Assembly: GCA_024684035.1 (NCBI GenBank)
Contig: JAIKXQ010000092.1
Coordinates: 1-64,000 of the forward strand
DNA length: 64,000 bases
DNA from: Eubacterium sp.
GTDB taxonomy: Bacteria > Bacillota > Clostridia > Lachnospirales > Lachnospiraceae
Direction of reading: 5' to 3'
Numbering within the stretch: the stretch's first letter is position 1; each line of letters begins with the position of its first letter. The notes under the pieces are model-generated. The model searched no databases. It was given only the letters and a program-made list of their open reading frames with translations, and was not told the origin of the DNA. Position numbers and translations under genes: made by a program. This document shows positions 56,501-63,917 of this stretch, piece by piece.

Positions 56501-57026
56501 AGTGCTCGTCGATATAATCGCGAAAGGCTGTGTACACCGTTCGGATGTCCTCCAGCTTCAGGGAGAGTCTTCCCCTGTGGGCCGCCTCTCCATGCCGGAT
56601 CCACTCATCCAGATCCTCCGGCTCGACCCGGTACTGCATCAGCTCAGAGATCAGGGATTTCATCTGGGAGACTGCTCCCGGACGGCCGAGAGCCCTTTCC
56701 ATCAGCTTCAGTTTTTCCTGACGCGCAGCAATTACCTTCTGCACAATGAGGCTCTTTCCGATATCTTCGAGGACAGGCAGATCATCCCCGCCGACTTCGG
56801 CAAATACACGCCAGGCCAGTCGGTTGAAGCTGAGGACATCCACGTTCATCAGCCCCCTCTTGGGGTGCATGCGGACAATCTCTTTCTGCGTCTGCATCGT
56901 AAACTGCTCCGGAACAATAACCAGAAACTGCCGGTCCGGTTCCGCCAGCGATTCCCGGATGATCTCGCTGTACACCTGATAGGATTTTCCCGCGCCGCTG
57001 CTTCCGGCAATAAATTCCAGTGACAT
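53559..57026 (-). CDS. addB: ATP-dependent nuclease subunit B
   Basis: Second AddAB subunit, 1155 residues; contributes a nuclease and Chi recognition. N-terminal GSSGAGKSYQVY (8-19) is a P-loop; the rest of the helicase domain is degenerate as in other AddB proteins. C-terminal nuclease motif VKIIDYKTGK and the iron-sulphur cysteines: one at ECSFRHFLDYGL (about residue 790) and three in FACAYCPYRSVCGF near the end. ATG follows GGTGGAG. It is first in the addB-addA-aminotransferase transcript. Confidence 0.95.
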   Translation of the reverse strand: MSLEFIAGSSGAGKSYQVYSEIIRESLAEPDRQFLVIVPEQFTMQTQKEIVRMHPKRGLMNVDVLSFNRLAWRVFAEVGGDDLPVLEDIGKSLIVQKVIAARQEKLKLMERALGRPGAVSQMKSLISELMQYRVEPEDLDEWIRHGEAAHRGRLSLKLEDIRTVYTAFRDYIDEHYLTKEEVPERLCHVIGDSTLVKDSVIVLDGFTGFTPVQHQVVRELLSLALKVRVVLTVPSSEELERGKSEHRLFHMSYEMYRKVLGLAKESRCEIAPVRWIEAGEKGRFAGSPALAYLEQNLFRSRRREAYAGEQKEITVTQAKDPEQEIRMIAEQILRMVRREGYRYRDFAVVSGDLSTYGRLAENIFSECGIPFFVDQKKAVMTNPMVEFIRSAIDMVVQNYSYDSVFRFLRTGLGDLSREETDRMENYCRALGIRGRKKYDESWTRCPRYMDKDELLLYNEIREKFADETREFHEAMHRRNTTVKSKAEAVYRLLAGHGIQRKMAEMKLGFQENGDAVSAGEYGQIYGAVIDLLDKIVEVLGEEKMKLADFQSILDAGFEEINIGLVPPGEDQVMTGDIERTRLRKIRVLFFAGVNEGIVPKPVAAKGILSEHDRQILAGDSVELSPTSKEQMYQQRFYLYLSMTKPSDRLCLSYSRSGVEGGALLPSYLIGVVKRLYSRLEIRSAEEIYRKDPTLLLETPKGRMSLLLQGLQMIPDELPGADFNELLRTLWQSEEGREEAQRLLSAVSTKNPAKGIGMQLARMLYGDKLQVSITRLEDFAECSFRHFLDYGLRLREREEYEFNAADYGSILHKALERYAKILGKREIRWGTLGDGERNRVADEALDEVAFDYGNTIMQSSQRNRHMLERIREILHRTVWALDEQIRMGSFEPTDFEFRFRTNEEVKSLHFSLEDGTEMKLTGTVDRIDDCRTEGGHYVKIIDYKTGKTTLDLGQLYYGLQLQLTVYLNAVMECRQKAEPGAEVLPAGIFYYHIDDPWIEPTAEDQRLEEILKKLRPDGLLNADLDVLKLMDHSLAPGVASTVIPVKLNKSPNKETGSFLGAGSRTADITDFETICQYADEKVREIGRGIIRGEADAKPTVSADGGQAGFACAYCPYRSVCGFDEKIPGYSYREVQKMKPEEAMKAMREKLTGKGDD

Positions 57027-57061
57027 AGTTTTTCTCCACCTGCCTTTTACGTTTAATAAAA

Positions 57062-57142
57062 AAGAATGTCGCTAGCGACATTCTCGCGCCGAGCGCGGAT
57101 GCAACGCATCTACATATCGCGCGAGTGCGCATCCCACGGAGC
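57062..57142. repeat. Hairpin block left of repeat A6
   Basis: GAATGTCGCTAGCGACATTC (57064-57083) is a perfect palindrome; then GCGCGGATGC/GCATC/CGCGC nested pairings and GCGCATCCCACGGAGCG, the left flank shared with A5 (GCGCATCCCGCGGAGCG). This suggests that the mobile or repeated unit is larger than the palindrome. Confidence 0.55.
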
Positions 57143-57186
57143 GTTTTATCTCATGGGAAATTCAGAGGAATTTCCTATGAGATAAG
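57143..57186. repeat. Family A palindromic repeat, copy A6
   Basis: GTTTTATCTCATGGGAAATT, centre CAGAGGA, ATTTCCTATGAGATAAG. Differs from A2 by one centre base. Confidence 0.85.
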
Positions 57187-57216
57187 AGAGAGTTTCGCGC
57201 ACGAAACTCTCTCTTC
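57184..57216. terminator. Hairpin downstream of hslO
   Basis: GAGAGAGTTTCG/CGAAACTCTCTC with a short loop. On the minus strand it is followed by TTATCTC, a weak T tail; it may end hslO transcription together with A6. Confidence 0.5.
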
Positions 57217-57238
57217 ACAATTACACAGCCTGCGAAGC

Positions 57239-57280
57239 GTTTTTTCTCTCAGAAAATTCAGAGACTTACCTGTGAGTCAG
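57239..57280. repeat. Family A palindromic repeat, degenerate copy A7
   Basis: GTTTTTTCTCTCAGAAAATT then CAGAG...CCTGTGAGTCAG. Preceded by GCGAAGC. It keeps the outline of the family but has lost several pairs. It ends 2 bp before the hslO stop. Confidence 0.55.
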
Positions 57281-57282
57281 AC

Positions 57283-58251
57283 TTACTCTTCCGCGTCAAA
57301 GACGTGTATGTTCTTCATTGCTTTCTCTTTGGCCTTTTCCAGGATCTGCTTCAATTCCTCCACTTCAAAGGTGTATTTCTCGCCGCAGAAATGGCACTCG
57401 ATCTCGATGGGTTTTCCGTCTTTGATCATGGACGAAAGCTCTCTGCTTCCTGTGCTGACCAGAACCTTTGTGACCCTCTCTCTGCTGCAGTTACAGGAAA
57501 AACCTGTGGGTATGGTATCCAGGATCTCCAGATCCATTCCCTCAAAGAGATACTCCAGCATCTCCTCCGGTGACATTCCCTGATCCAGCATCTGTGTCAC
57601 AGAGTGTACACTCGTAAGTCTCGCCTCCAGACGGTCGATGGTGGCGTCCTCACAGCCGGGCAGCAGCTGAATGATGAAACCACCGGCACAGCGCACCGTC
57701 TGATCCGTGTTCAGCAGAACACCGAGGCCGACAGAAGAAGGAACCTGCTCGCTGACCGCAAAGTACTCGGTGAGATCCTCCGCAATTTCTCCGGACACCA
57801 GCCGGATCTGACTGGAGTAGGGATCTCCGAACTCCTGATCCCGGACAACCGTCAGTGTTCCGTCACCCACGGCACCGCCTACGTCCAGTTTGCCCGCATA
57901 CTTCGGCTCATTCCACACAAAAGGCTGGAAGACATAGCCCTTGACTCTGGAGGCGGAGTCCGCGGTCACCTGCAGTCCCTGCATGGGACCGTTGCCACGA
58001 ATGGTCATGGTCAGGAGATCATCTTCGCCCTTGAGCATGGCCCCCATCATACTTCCCGCTGTCATCAGTCGTCCCAGGGCCGCTGTACAAACCGGACTTG
58101 TCTTGTGCCGGTTCCGCGCCTCTTCCACAAGACCTGTGGTCTTTGCCGCAAAACAGCGAATCTGCCCGTGGGCTGCTGTTCCCCTCACGAGATAGTCCCT
58201 GTGCTCATTCTTCCACTGTTCCATATCTGTAATCTTCGAATCCATGTTCAT
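57283..58251 (-). CDS. hslO: Redox-regulated molecular chaperone Hsp33
   Basis: Holdase that is activated by oxidation, protecting proteins during oxidative stress. 322 residues, about 30 more than the common length because of an N-terminal extension. The zinc-binding redox switch is present as CNC (C253, C255) and CHFC (C286, C289) near the C-terminus. TAALGRLMTAGSMMGAMLKG and GNGPMQGLQVTADS identify the N-terminal domain. The chosen ATG follows AGAGAGG; an internal start at MEQWKNEHRDYL is possible. Confidence 0.94.
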   Translation of the reverse strand: MNMDSKITDMEQWKNEHRDYLVRGTAAHGQIRCFAAKTTGLVEEARNRHKTSPVCTAALGRLMTAGSMMGAMLKGEDDLLTMTIRGNGPMQGLQVTADSASRVKGYVFQPFVWNEPKYAGKLDVGGAVGDGTLTVVRDQEFGDPYSSQIRLVSGEIAEDLTEYFAVSEQVPSSVGLGVLLNTDQTVRCAGGFIIQLLPGCEDATIDRLEARLTSVHSVTQMLDQGMSPEEMLEYLFEGMDLEILDTIPTGFSCNCSRERVTKVLVSTGSRELSSMIKDGKPIEIECHFCGEKYTFEVEELKQILEKAKEKAMKNIHVFDAEE

Positions 58252-58303
58252 TTTCTATCCTCTCTGTCTATGTTCCCCTATAGCGGTTGCATTCATCGTC
58301 CCA

Positions 58304-59101
58304 TCACAGTGGCCGGTTCAGATCCTCCGACACCCCGTTTACTTTTCCATGTTCACGGGCGATGAAAGTCAGCCGCTGACTTTTCTCCGACGGCGCCTCA
58401 TCCGTGTAGGCATCAAAGACTCCTTCAAAAATCATTCCCGCTCTCTCCAGAAGTTCCCGAATCCGTACCGCTGTGTAGACCTTCTGTACGTGAACCTCCT
58501 CATATCTGCGGTAGAGAAGTCCGTTCCCGTCCTCATCCTCCGGCACAAACAAGGTCAGCACATATTCATTGGTCTTCGTCTGCGGATCGTAAGCATTCTC
58601 CCAGATAAAGCTTCCGTCCTCCCGGCTGTCCGCGATGGTGCTGTTGCCGATGCCTGCATACTTCGCCTCCGTGGTCATATCGAAGACAAACAGTCCGCCG
58701 GGATCCAGATAGTTGTTGACCAGCCGGAACACCTGAAGCAGATCCCTGTCCTCCAGAAGGTAGTTGAGACAGTCACAGACACTGACCACCGCCCGGACGG
58801 TGCCGTACAGTTCGAACTCCCGCATATCCTGATTGAGATAGAGGATATCATGTCCGGACTCATATTTTTTCTCCTGAGCCTCTTCCAGCATATCCATAGA
58901 ACTGTCGATGCCGATGACCTCATAACCCTCACCGGCCAGAAGCTCCGACATCGTTCCCGTGCCGCAGCCCAGTTCGCAGATCAAACCGTTCTCGATTCCG
59001 TCTTCCTTCAGAACCTTTGTCAGATATCTGCTCCACCCTTCATAATCCACGTTGTCCATGAACAGATCATAGACCCGGGCAAAACTCTCATATTCGCTCA
59101 T
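58304..59101 (-). CDS. SAM-dependent methyltransferase (class I)
   Basis: 265 residues. SAM motif I ICELGCGTGTMSELLAGEG (around 40-58), acidic residue in VIGIDSSMDMLEEA (motif II), VSVCDCLNYLLE. The C-terminal part (VQKVYTAVRIRELLERAGMIFEGVFDAYTD) matches the methyltransferase type-25-like family often found near hslO or in housekeeping clusters in Clostridia. Substrate unknown. It ends 52 bp before the hslO start on the same strand. Confidence 0.85.
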   Translation of the reverse strand: MSEYESFARVYDLFMDNVDYEGWSRYLTKVLKEDGIENGLICELGCGTGTMSELLAGEGYEVIGIDSSMDMLEEAQEKKYESGHDILYLNQDMREFELYGTVRAVVSVCDCLNYLLEDRDLLQVFRLVNNYLDPGGLFVFDMTTEAKYAGIGNSTIADSREDGSFIWENAYDPQTKTNEYVLTLFVPEDEDGNGLLYRRYEEVHVQKVYTAVRIRELLERAGMIFEGVFDAYTDEAPSEKSQRLTFIAREHGKVNGVSEDLNRPL

Positions 59102-59220
59102 GTTTCTTCCTTTTAATTCTCTGTTTTCGGGGCGGCCACTACAAATTGACGCGGCCTTCGTTTTTCCAAACAGTCAATTCAGTATATCACCTTTTTCCGC
59201 CGCTGTCTTGCCGCAGCTGT

Positions 59221-59249
59221 TGACACTGCCCTATTCAGATTCTACAATA
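59221..59249 (+). promoter_or_regulatory. Sigma-A promoter of the MATE gene
   Basis: TTGACA (59221-59226), 17-bp spacer, TACAAT (59244-59249). Leader of about 140 nt to the start codon. Confidence 0.85.
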
Positions 59250-59263
59250 TCACTGATTAGGAG

Positions 59264-59288
59264 CACTGCGTCGTCAGTGTTTCTTTTA
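59264..59288 (+). terminator. Small terminator-like hairpin in the MATE leader
   Basis: CACTG/CAGTG hairpin followed by TTTCTTTT, about 10 nt after the predicted start of transcription. Could be an attenuator; the stem is only 5 bp. Confidence 0.4.
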
Positions 59289-59398
59289 TGCCCTTACCGC
59301 ACAGTCAGCGCCGGAAGACTTTCTTATACAGACAGAAAGCTCTGTGTCGGTCATTGCAGAAACACCGGTTCAGCACATCACAAACGGAGAACTATTAT

Positions 59399-60775
59399 AT
59401 GGAAGAATTACAGACAAAACCCAAAGAGAACAAAATGGGAACCATGCCCGTGGGAAAACTACTGTTTACCATGGCACTTCCCATTATCATCTCTATGATC
59501 ATCCAGGCGCTCTACAACATTGTGGACAGTATGTATGTATCGGAGATCAATGAGGGGGCTCTGACCGCCGTCTCTCTGGTCTTCCCGATTCAGAACCTGA
59601 TGATCGCCATCGCAACAGGAACCGGCGTCGGTATCAACGCCCTCCTGTCCCGTTTCCTGGGTGAAAAAAAATTCGAAGACGCCAACAACGTGGCTCACCA
59701 CGGAATTTTCCTCGGTATCATCAGCAGTCTTGTCGTTTCGGTACTGATGTTTACCCTTGCGCCTCACTTCATACGGATTCAGACAACGGATCCTGCCATC
59801 TACGACGGCGGTGTCATTTACATGAGAATCTGCTGCGGCCTCAACTTCGGTATCTTCATGCAGATCACGCTGGAACGACTGCTCACTGCCACGGGAAAAA
59901 CACTCTGCACCATGACCAGCCAGGGAATCGGCGCCATCATCAACATCATCATGGATCCCCTTCTGATCTTCGGAATCGGACCTTTCCCGGAGATGGGCAT
60001 CGCCGGAGCAGCAGCAGCTACCGTCTTCGGACAGTGTGTGGCAGCCTGCATCGCGCTGACCCTCAATCTTCGCCTGAATAAAGAAATCCATATCAATATG
60101 CGGAAGTTCCGGCCGAATCTCCCGCTGATCGGAGAGATCTACAAGATCGCCATTCCGTCTATTGTTATGGTCAGCATCGGATCCGTCATGACCTTCGGTA
60201 TGAATATGATCCTGATCCGCTACCTTGAGTCCTCGACAGCTGCCGCCGTCTTCGGCGTCTACTTCAAGATCAACAGCATTATCTTCATGCCGATCTTCGG
60301 TCTGAACAATGCCATGGTTCCGATCATCGCCTACAACTACGGCGCCAAGCACCGGCTGCGCATCCGCCAGACCGTCCGCCTGGCCGCTACCTTTGCTGTG
60401 TGCCTGATGCTCATCGGAATCGGACTTTTCTGGATCGTGCCGGACAAGCTGCTGGGTATCTTCCACGCCTCAAAGAAGATGCTGGCCATCGGTGTCCCGG
60501 CACTTCGAACCATCAGTATCAGCTTTATCTTCGCCGGCTACTGCATCGTCATCGGATCTGTCATGCAGGCTCTCGGCCGCGCCTTCTACAGTATGATCAA
60601 CTCACTGACCCGTCAGCTGATCCTGCTGCTGCCCTCCGCCTTCATCCTGGCTGTCTTCTTCGGTCTGGACGGCGTGTGGTGGTCCTATAACATCGCCGAG
60701 ATCGGATCCCTGATCCTGACAACCATCTTCTACAGAATCGTCAGACGGGAGCTCATAGATCCGCTGCCGGACTGA
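59399..60775 (+). CDS. MATE family multidrug/metabolite efflux transporter
   Basis: 458 residues with 12 predicted membrane helices, arranged as two MatE repeats. Start segment MGTMPVGKLLFTMALPIIISMIIQALYNIVDSMYVS, then AVSLVFPIQNLMIAIATGTGVGINALLSRFLGEK, typical of the NorM/DinF-like branch. Exports drugs or metabolites in exchange for Na+ or H+. Start set at ATG 59399 after GGAGAAC; the open frame extends 37 codons upstream without a ribosome site. Substrate not predictable. Confidence 0.93.
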   Translation: MEELQTKPKENKMGTMPVGKLLFTMALPIIISMIIQALYNIVDSMYVSEINEGALTAVSLVFPIQNLMIAIATGTGVGINALLSRFLGEKKFEDANNVAHHGIFLGIISSLVVSVLMFTLAPHFIRIQTTDPAIYDGGVIYMRICCGLNFGIFMQITLERLLTATGKTLCTMTSQGIGAIINIIMDPLLIFGIGPFPEMGIAGAAAATVFGQCVAACIALTLNLRLNKEIHINMRKFRPNLPLIGEIYKIAIPSIVMVSIGSVMTFGMNMILIRYLESSTAAAVFGVYFKINSIIFMPIFGLNNAMVPIIAYNYGAKHRLRIRQTVRLAATFAVCLMLIGIGLFWIVPDKLLGIFHASKKMLAIGVPALRTISISFIFAGYCIVIGSVMQALGRAFYSMINSLTRQLILLLPSAFILAVFFGLDGVWWSYNIAEIGSLILTTIFYRIVRRELIDPLPD

Positions 60776-60776
60776 T

Positions 60777-60944
60777 ACCTACATTCAAAGCGAAGGTATC
60801 AATCAGGACTTTGGCGTATACGACAGTCCGGACGAATTATTGAAAGAGCATCATCAGGAAATGTCCGCATTGAAGGCGTTTGCCTACCGGAATCTGGGAA
60901 GACACTTAATGAATTATAATGTTAAAAGGATAAGAAATCGTTAA
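60777..60944 (+). pseudogene. Open remnant of an unidentified gene
   Basis: A 55-codon open frame runs from just beyond the MATE stop to a TAA at 60942: YIQSEGINQDFGVYDSPDEL ... EMSALKAFAYRNLGRHLMNY NVKRIRNR. It lacks a ribosome site and an early ATG; the frame begins inside the MATE 3' end. The composition is protein-like (amphipathic, no repeats), and the DNA is AT-richer than the MATE gene. Probably the 3' end of a gene deleted when the accessory segment was formed. Family not recognised. Confidence 0.45.
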
Positions 60945-60957
60945 ATTGTCATGTATG

Positions 60958-61002
60958 GAAAGTGGCTGTCGCACAAATAACCAGTGCGGCAGCCACTTCG
61001 CT
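60958..61002. terminator. Hairpin downstream of the immunity-like gene
   Basis: AAGTGGCTGTCGCAC/GTGCGGCAGCCACTT, directly after the stop at 61003 on the minus strand. T tails are weak both ways. Its loop-proximal GGCTGTCGCAC recurs in the hairpin at 63920. Confidence 0.6.
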
Positions 61003-61383
61003 TTATTGGATACTCACGTAGATTTCTGAAGAAGAATTAAGCGCTTTTTTGAAAAACGAAATTAATCGCATTAAACACTCCCTCGTTTCAGCATACGCAA
61101 ATTCATGTGATTCGTAGTTTTCCAAATCAGATAAATATTCAGATATGGCTAAAGCAGGAATTTGTTCGTCACCATCAAATGTGCGAACTAATTCTTGATA
61201 ATCTTTGGTAAAACCTGTCCAGCCGGTATTATGATAAACAGGGTTGCCGAAAATATCTTCGAAATATCCATCCCATATATGAATAGATTCCGTATTTGTC
61301 GAAGAGGAACAAGAAAGTATGATTTCTCCTTCTCCTTCATAATCATCGTAAAATGTCGTATCATTAAGCTTTCCAATGTCCAT
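61003..61383 (-). CDS. Small acidic protein, candidate immunity protein
   Basis: 126 residues, strongly acidic, no signal peptide or membrane segment. Not recognised by motif. Its ATG overlaps the end of the toxin-like gene by 20 bp (the toxin-like TAA lies inside the first codons) and AAGGAG lies upstream, so the two are translated together. This position (small acidic protein directly after a basic toxin-like domain), plus the IHIWDGYFEDIFGNPVYHNTG-type beta-rich start, is why I call it immunity-like. A direct test is a toxin rescue. Confidence 0.6.
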   Translation of the reverse strand: MDIGKLNDTTFYDDYEGEGEIILSCSSSTNTESIHIWDGYFEDIFGNPVYHNTGWTGFTKDYQELVRTFDGDEQIPALAISEYLSDLENYESHEFAYAETRECLMRLISFFKKALNSSSEIYVSIQ

Positions 61384-61843
61384 GATCTAATAACTCCTTT
61401 TGCTCTTTTGTTGCGGTTCCTTTTTTTCTTGCACGAATAGCTGCATCCCATGTTGATTTCGGAATCCACTTATTCTTACCAACCATGATTTCTCTTGTTG
61501 CCGGACGTGCGTTTGGTCCGGAACCTATACCTGGTCGGTGCCTTTCTACAACCCAACTGTCTCCTTGTTCAGGCGGAGCTCCTGGCGTTCGGGTGTGCCA
61601 GCGACTTGTATAATTATAATCACCGCTTTTCCATTGATATTTTACTTGATCATACCCCTTTTTTTCTTGAGGTATAATTTCTGCTCTTGAGGGAATAGAT
61701 ATAGGAGAGGTCCGCGGAAGTATTTCAGAGTAATACTGTTTTTCAGCAGCAGCTTCATTTTCCGCGGCCTGAATAGCAGCTTCGATTTGTTCCAATGACT
61801 GCTGTGAACCTGAAGTTTGTTTGCTGTCTTCGCCACTTGCCAT
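61364..61843 (-). CDS. Candidate polymorphic-toxin-like protein
   Basis: 159 residues. N-terminal ~60 residues are Glu/Gln/Ala-rich and helical. The C-terminal ~95 residues (GYDQVKYQWKSGDYNYTS to the end) are basic with RWHTRTPGAPPEQGDSWVVE, GKNKWIPKSTWDAAIRARKK and a terminal LLDHGHWKA. Conserved-looking histidines (H of WHTR, H of DHGHW) and Trp/Arg residues are what one expects of a nuclease toxin domain from the C-termini of LXG or CdiA-type proteins. Here it is an orphan domain with no secretion or LXG N-terminus. Its ATG shares an A with the upstream stop (TAATG). Toxic activity is a prediction only. Confidence 0.55.
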   Translation of the reverse strand: MASGEDSKQTSGSQQSLEQIEAAIQAAENEAAAEKQYYSEILPRTSPISIPSRAEIIPQEKKGYDQVKYQWKSGDYNYTSRWHTRTPGAPPEQGDSWVVERHRPGIGSGPNARPATREIMVGKNKWIPKSTWDAAIRARKKGTATKEQKELLDHGHWKA

Positions 61844-62610
61844 TAACTGACCCTCCTGTTCATATTTCTACTTCGGAGGGTATTATCAGGAATGATAACT
61901 CTAATTCCACGTTTGATGGCGTATTCAAATGATTTGAGACAAGTTTCATCTTTTCCGCAGACAGAGTAGACGACTATAGCTTTCAGAGGAAGATGATCAA
62001 CGGCATACTGTATAGCCTTCTCGAATAGTTTTCGTTCAGAAGGATATCGTATGTGGCTTTTCGCACTCATGGCGATAACACTGCATTTCTCCAGACCACT
62101 GAAATAAGTCGAAAAGCTATCAGGATCAGCATAAGAAGCATTTGGTATTACAACCGCATGTAGTTCTAATGAGAACCATAAAGCGACGATCCGAGCTTTG
62201 AAAATACGATACAAGTTTTCCATCACATGTATATCGCCAAAAACAGAATAATCCGGCGAAATGAAGTATCTTATATTTTTGAATCGTTTTTTGAAATATG
62301 CCAACCGACTTTTATTATCATAGTAAATTGCCGAATACAGTCCGTTGGGACCGTCAAATTCATTATCGAATGAATAGAAACAAACGGCAGTCAACGGGGT
62401 TGCATGATACTGAGATTGTTCTCGATATAATGCAAGATAATCCGGAAAAACCTTAGTGTCACAATGCAACTCTGGCATATCAAGCGGACCTGTTCGTTGA
62501 GCACGATTGAGTAATTTCAAAATATTATAGTTCAGTAAGTGACACATATCTCTCGGCACACGCACATGATTGCCATCGCCGAGCAACATTTTTTTATTTA
62601 AATTTCTCAA
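61843..62610 (-). CDS. DUF4417-like protein
   Basis: 255 residues. The segments LHAVVIPNASYADPDSFSTY, ISPDYSVFGDIHVMENLYRIFKAR and SFDNEFDGPNGLYSAIYYDNK match the layout of DUF4417, found in phage and integrative elements and of unknown function. Start is TTG with AAGGAC 13 nt upstream; an in-frame ATG lies seven codons later but has no ribosome site. It is first in a coupled three-gene unit with the toxin-like and immunity-like genes. The gene is AT-rich relative to the core genes, suggesting transfer. Confidence 0.6.
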   Translation of the reverse strand: MRNLNKKMLLGDGNHVRVPRDMCHLLNYNILKLLNRAQRTGPLDMPELHCDTKVFPDYLALYREQSQYHATPLTAVCFYSFDNEFDGPNGLYSAIYYDNKSRLAYFKKRFKNIRYFISPDYSVFGDIHVMENLYRIFKARIVALWFSLELHAVVIPNASYADPDSFSTYFSGLEKCSVIAMSAKSHIRYPSERKLFEKAIQYAVDHLPLKAIVVYSVCGKDETCLKSFEYAIKRGIRVIIPDNTLRSRNMNRRVS

Positions 62611-62703
62611 GTATTAAAAACTGTCCTTTCTGGCCAACGGCCGAAATTCATCTGACTATAAAACCGAATTGGTTATATTGCCAATAGACGAGTATTTAAG
62701 GAC

Positions 62704-62751
62704 GTGCTATTATCTCGAGTAACGACACTTGGATGTGATAATAGCATATCC
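62704..62751. promoter_or_regulatory. Inverted repeat between ImmA-type gene and DUF4417-like gene
   Basis: TGCTATTATC and GATAATAGCA are perfect 10-bp arms with a 22-bp centre. Lies in the 244-bp gap. It could be an operator, or an RNA hairpin without a T tail. A possible promoter for the DUF4417-like gene (TTAAAT, 16 bp, TATAAC on the minus strand, near 62663-62700) lies just downstream of it. Confidence 0.5.
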
Positions 62752-62854
62752 GAGAAATGAAACGTGTTGAGAAGCTGCTGGTAACAGTTTCCAATACGTT
62801 TTATTTTTTTACATTCATAGGGCATCACCGCCTTTCGTAGATTCCGTAGTCATG

Positions 62855-63400
62855 TTAAGCGGAATATCTTTGTTTTTTTTGGCATGCAGCTTTTAATTGA
62901 ACCTGTGCTGCACATGTCGAGACGCCACACTTGCGAGATACCTCATCGACGCTCATACCTGAAATCAAATATGATGGAGCCAAAAGTTCTCCGCCAAATG
63001 CATTGGCCTGCCATTCTGGATCCTCATATGGTTTTAACTTTTGATCTGGGGCTAATCTACATAAAGCGATTGATTCATTCTCATGAAAAAACAAATGCCC
63101 GACTTCATGCGCTATAGTGAGACGATCACGTCCCTCTCCTTCCGAAGCACGACAATATACATCCTCTCGTATTCGTATTAAATTCTCTGTAGGTATAGTT
63201 TCACCGTGTTTATTCCCCAATTCGATTACAGGAACAACTTCAAACTGGAAGTCAGGGATAACCAAGGGAAGAATTATCTCAACAAAATGCAAAATAGGAA
63301 AGTATAGCTCATTCTCAAAACCAGCATGTTTTCTTATTGTATGGACTGCTTTACTGATGTCATCTCTAGATAAAGGTGTTGCTCTATAGCAGTTTGTCAT
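62855..63400 (-). CDS. ImmA/IrrE-type metallopeptidase
   Basis: 181 residues. The zinc site HEVGH (98-102) and a following Glu in ANAFGGELLAP (glutamate ligand) give the classic ImmA/IrrE (DUF955) fold. In ICEBs1 and related elements ImmA cleaves the cognate XRE repressor to induce the element. The start overlaps the end of the XRE gene by 17 bp, so repressor and peptidase are coupled. A pair of this kind often also operates in stress-response toxin modules. Confidence 0.88.
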   Translation of the reverse strand: MTNCYRATPLSRDDISKAVHTIRKHAGFENELYFPILHFVEIILPLVIPDFQFEVVPVIELGNKHGETIPTENLIRIREDVYCRASEGEGRDRLTIAHEVGHLFFHENESIALCRLAPDQKLKPYEDPEWQANAFGGELLAPSYLISGMSVDEVSRKCGVSTCAAQVQLKAACQKKQRYSA

Positions 63401-63758
63401 TCTTTTTTCCTTCCGTTAATATTTTTTTTATGGCCTCAACCTGAGTATCATCGATACTTGAGAATTTCCTTGCAAAAGACACTGCAAGTTCGCGATTTGA
63501 AAGATTTTGACCTATAAAACTCATTTCAATCGTATCCTCAGTTTCTGCAATAGCAGTGGTAAATTCATGACTTTTCTCCTCTGACAGGTGATACAATTCA
63601 CAAATACGATTATTCCATTCAGATGGCATACGTTTTTTTCCATTTTCAACCGCAGAAAGAAAAGAGACTGTAACATGAAGCTTTCCTGCCATATCCTTTA
63701 GTAGTTCTCCTTCGTCGATCCTTAGCTTGCGCAAGAATCTGCCTGTACTTGTTAGCAT
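63384..63758 (-). CDS. XRE-family transcriptional repressor (ImmR-like)
   Basis: 124 residues. Helix-turn-helix in the first 60 residues (LRIDEGELLKDMAGKLHVTVSFLSAVENGKKRMP). The C-terminal part holds acidic and hydrophobic helices (DTIEMSFIGQNLSNRELAVSFARKFSSIDDTQVEAIKKIL). It is the first gene of a coupled pair with the ImmA-type peptidase. A symmetrical site 26 bp upstream is the likely autoregulatory operator. Confidence 0.85.
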   Translation of the reverse strand: MLTSTGRFLRKLRIDEGELLKDMAGKLHVTVSFLSAVENGKKRMPSEWNNRICELYHLSEEKSHEFTTAIAETEDTIEMSFIGQNLSNRELAVSFARKFSSIDDTQVEAIKKILTEGKKNDKLL

Positions 63759-63784
63759 TGTGTTTTCCCTCCTGATATGTTGTA

Positions 63785-63840
63785 ATATCGAACGATATCA
63801 CAATAACACAAAAGAAAAAATAATTCAACCGAAAGGTTGA
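63785..63840 (-). promoter_or_regulatory. Promoter and operators of the XRE-ImmA pair
   Basis: On the minus strand TTGAAT (63823-63828), 17-bp spacer, TATTGT (63800-63805). A perfect palindrome ATATCGTTCGATAT (63785-63798) lies just downstream of the -10 box. A second inverted repeat TCAACC/GGTTGA (63825-63840) overlaps the -35 region. Positions fit repressor binding by the XRE product. Confidence 0.7.
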
Positions 63841-63917
63841 TTTATTTTTCACGCAGCAAAACAATTGTTCAAAATGATCAATCACGAAGAACCACCTTCA
63901 AGTAATAATTGCCAACA

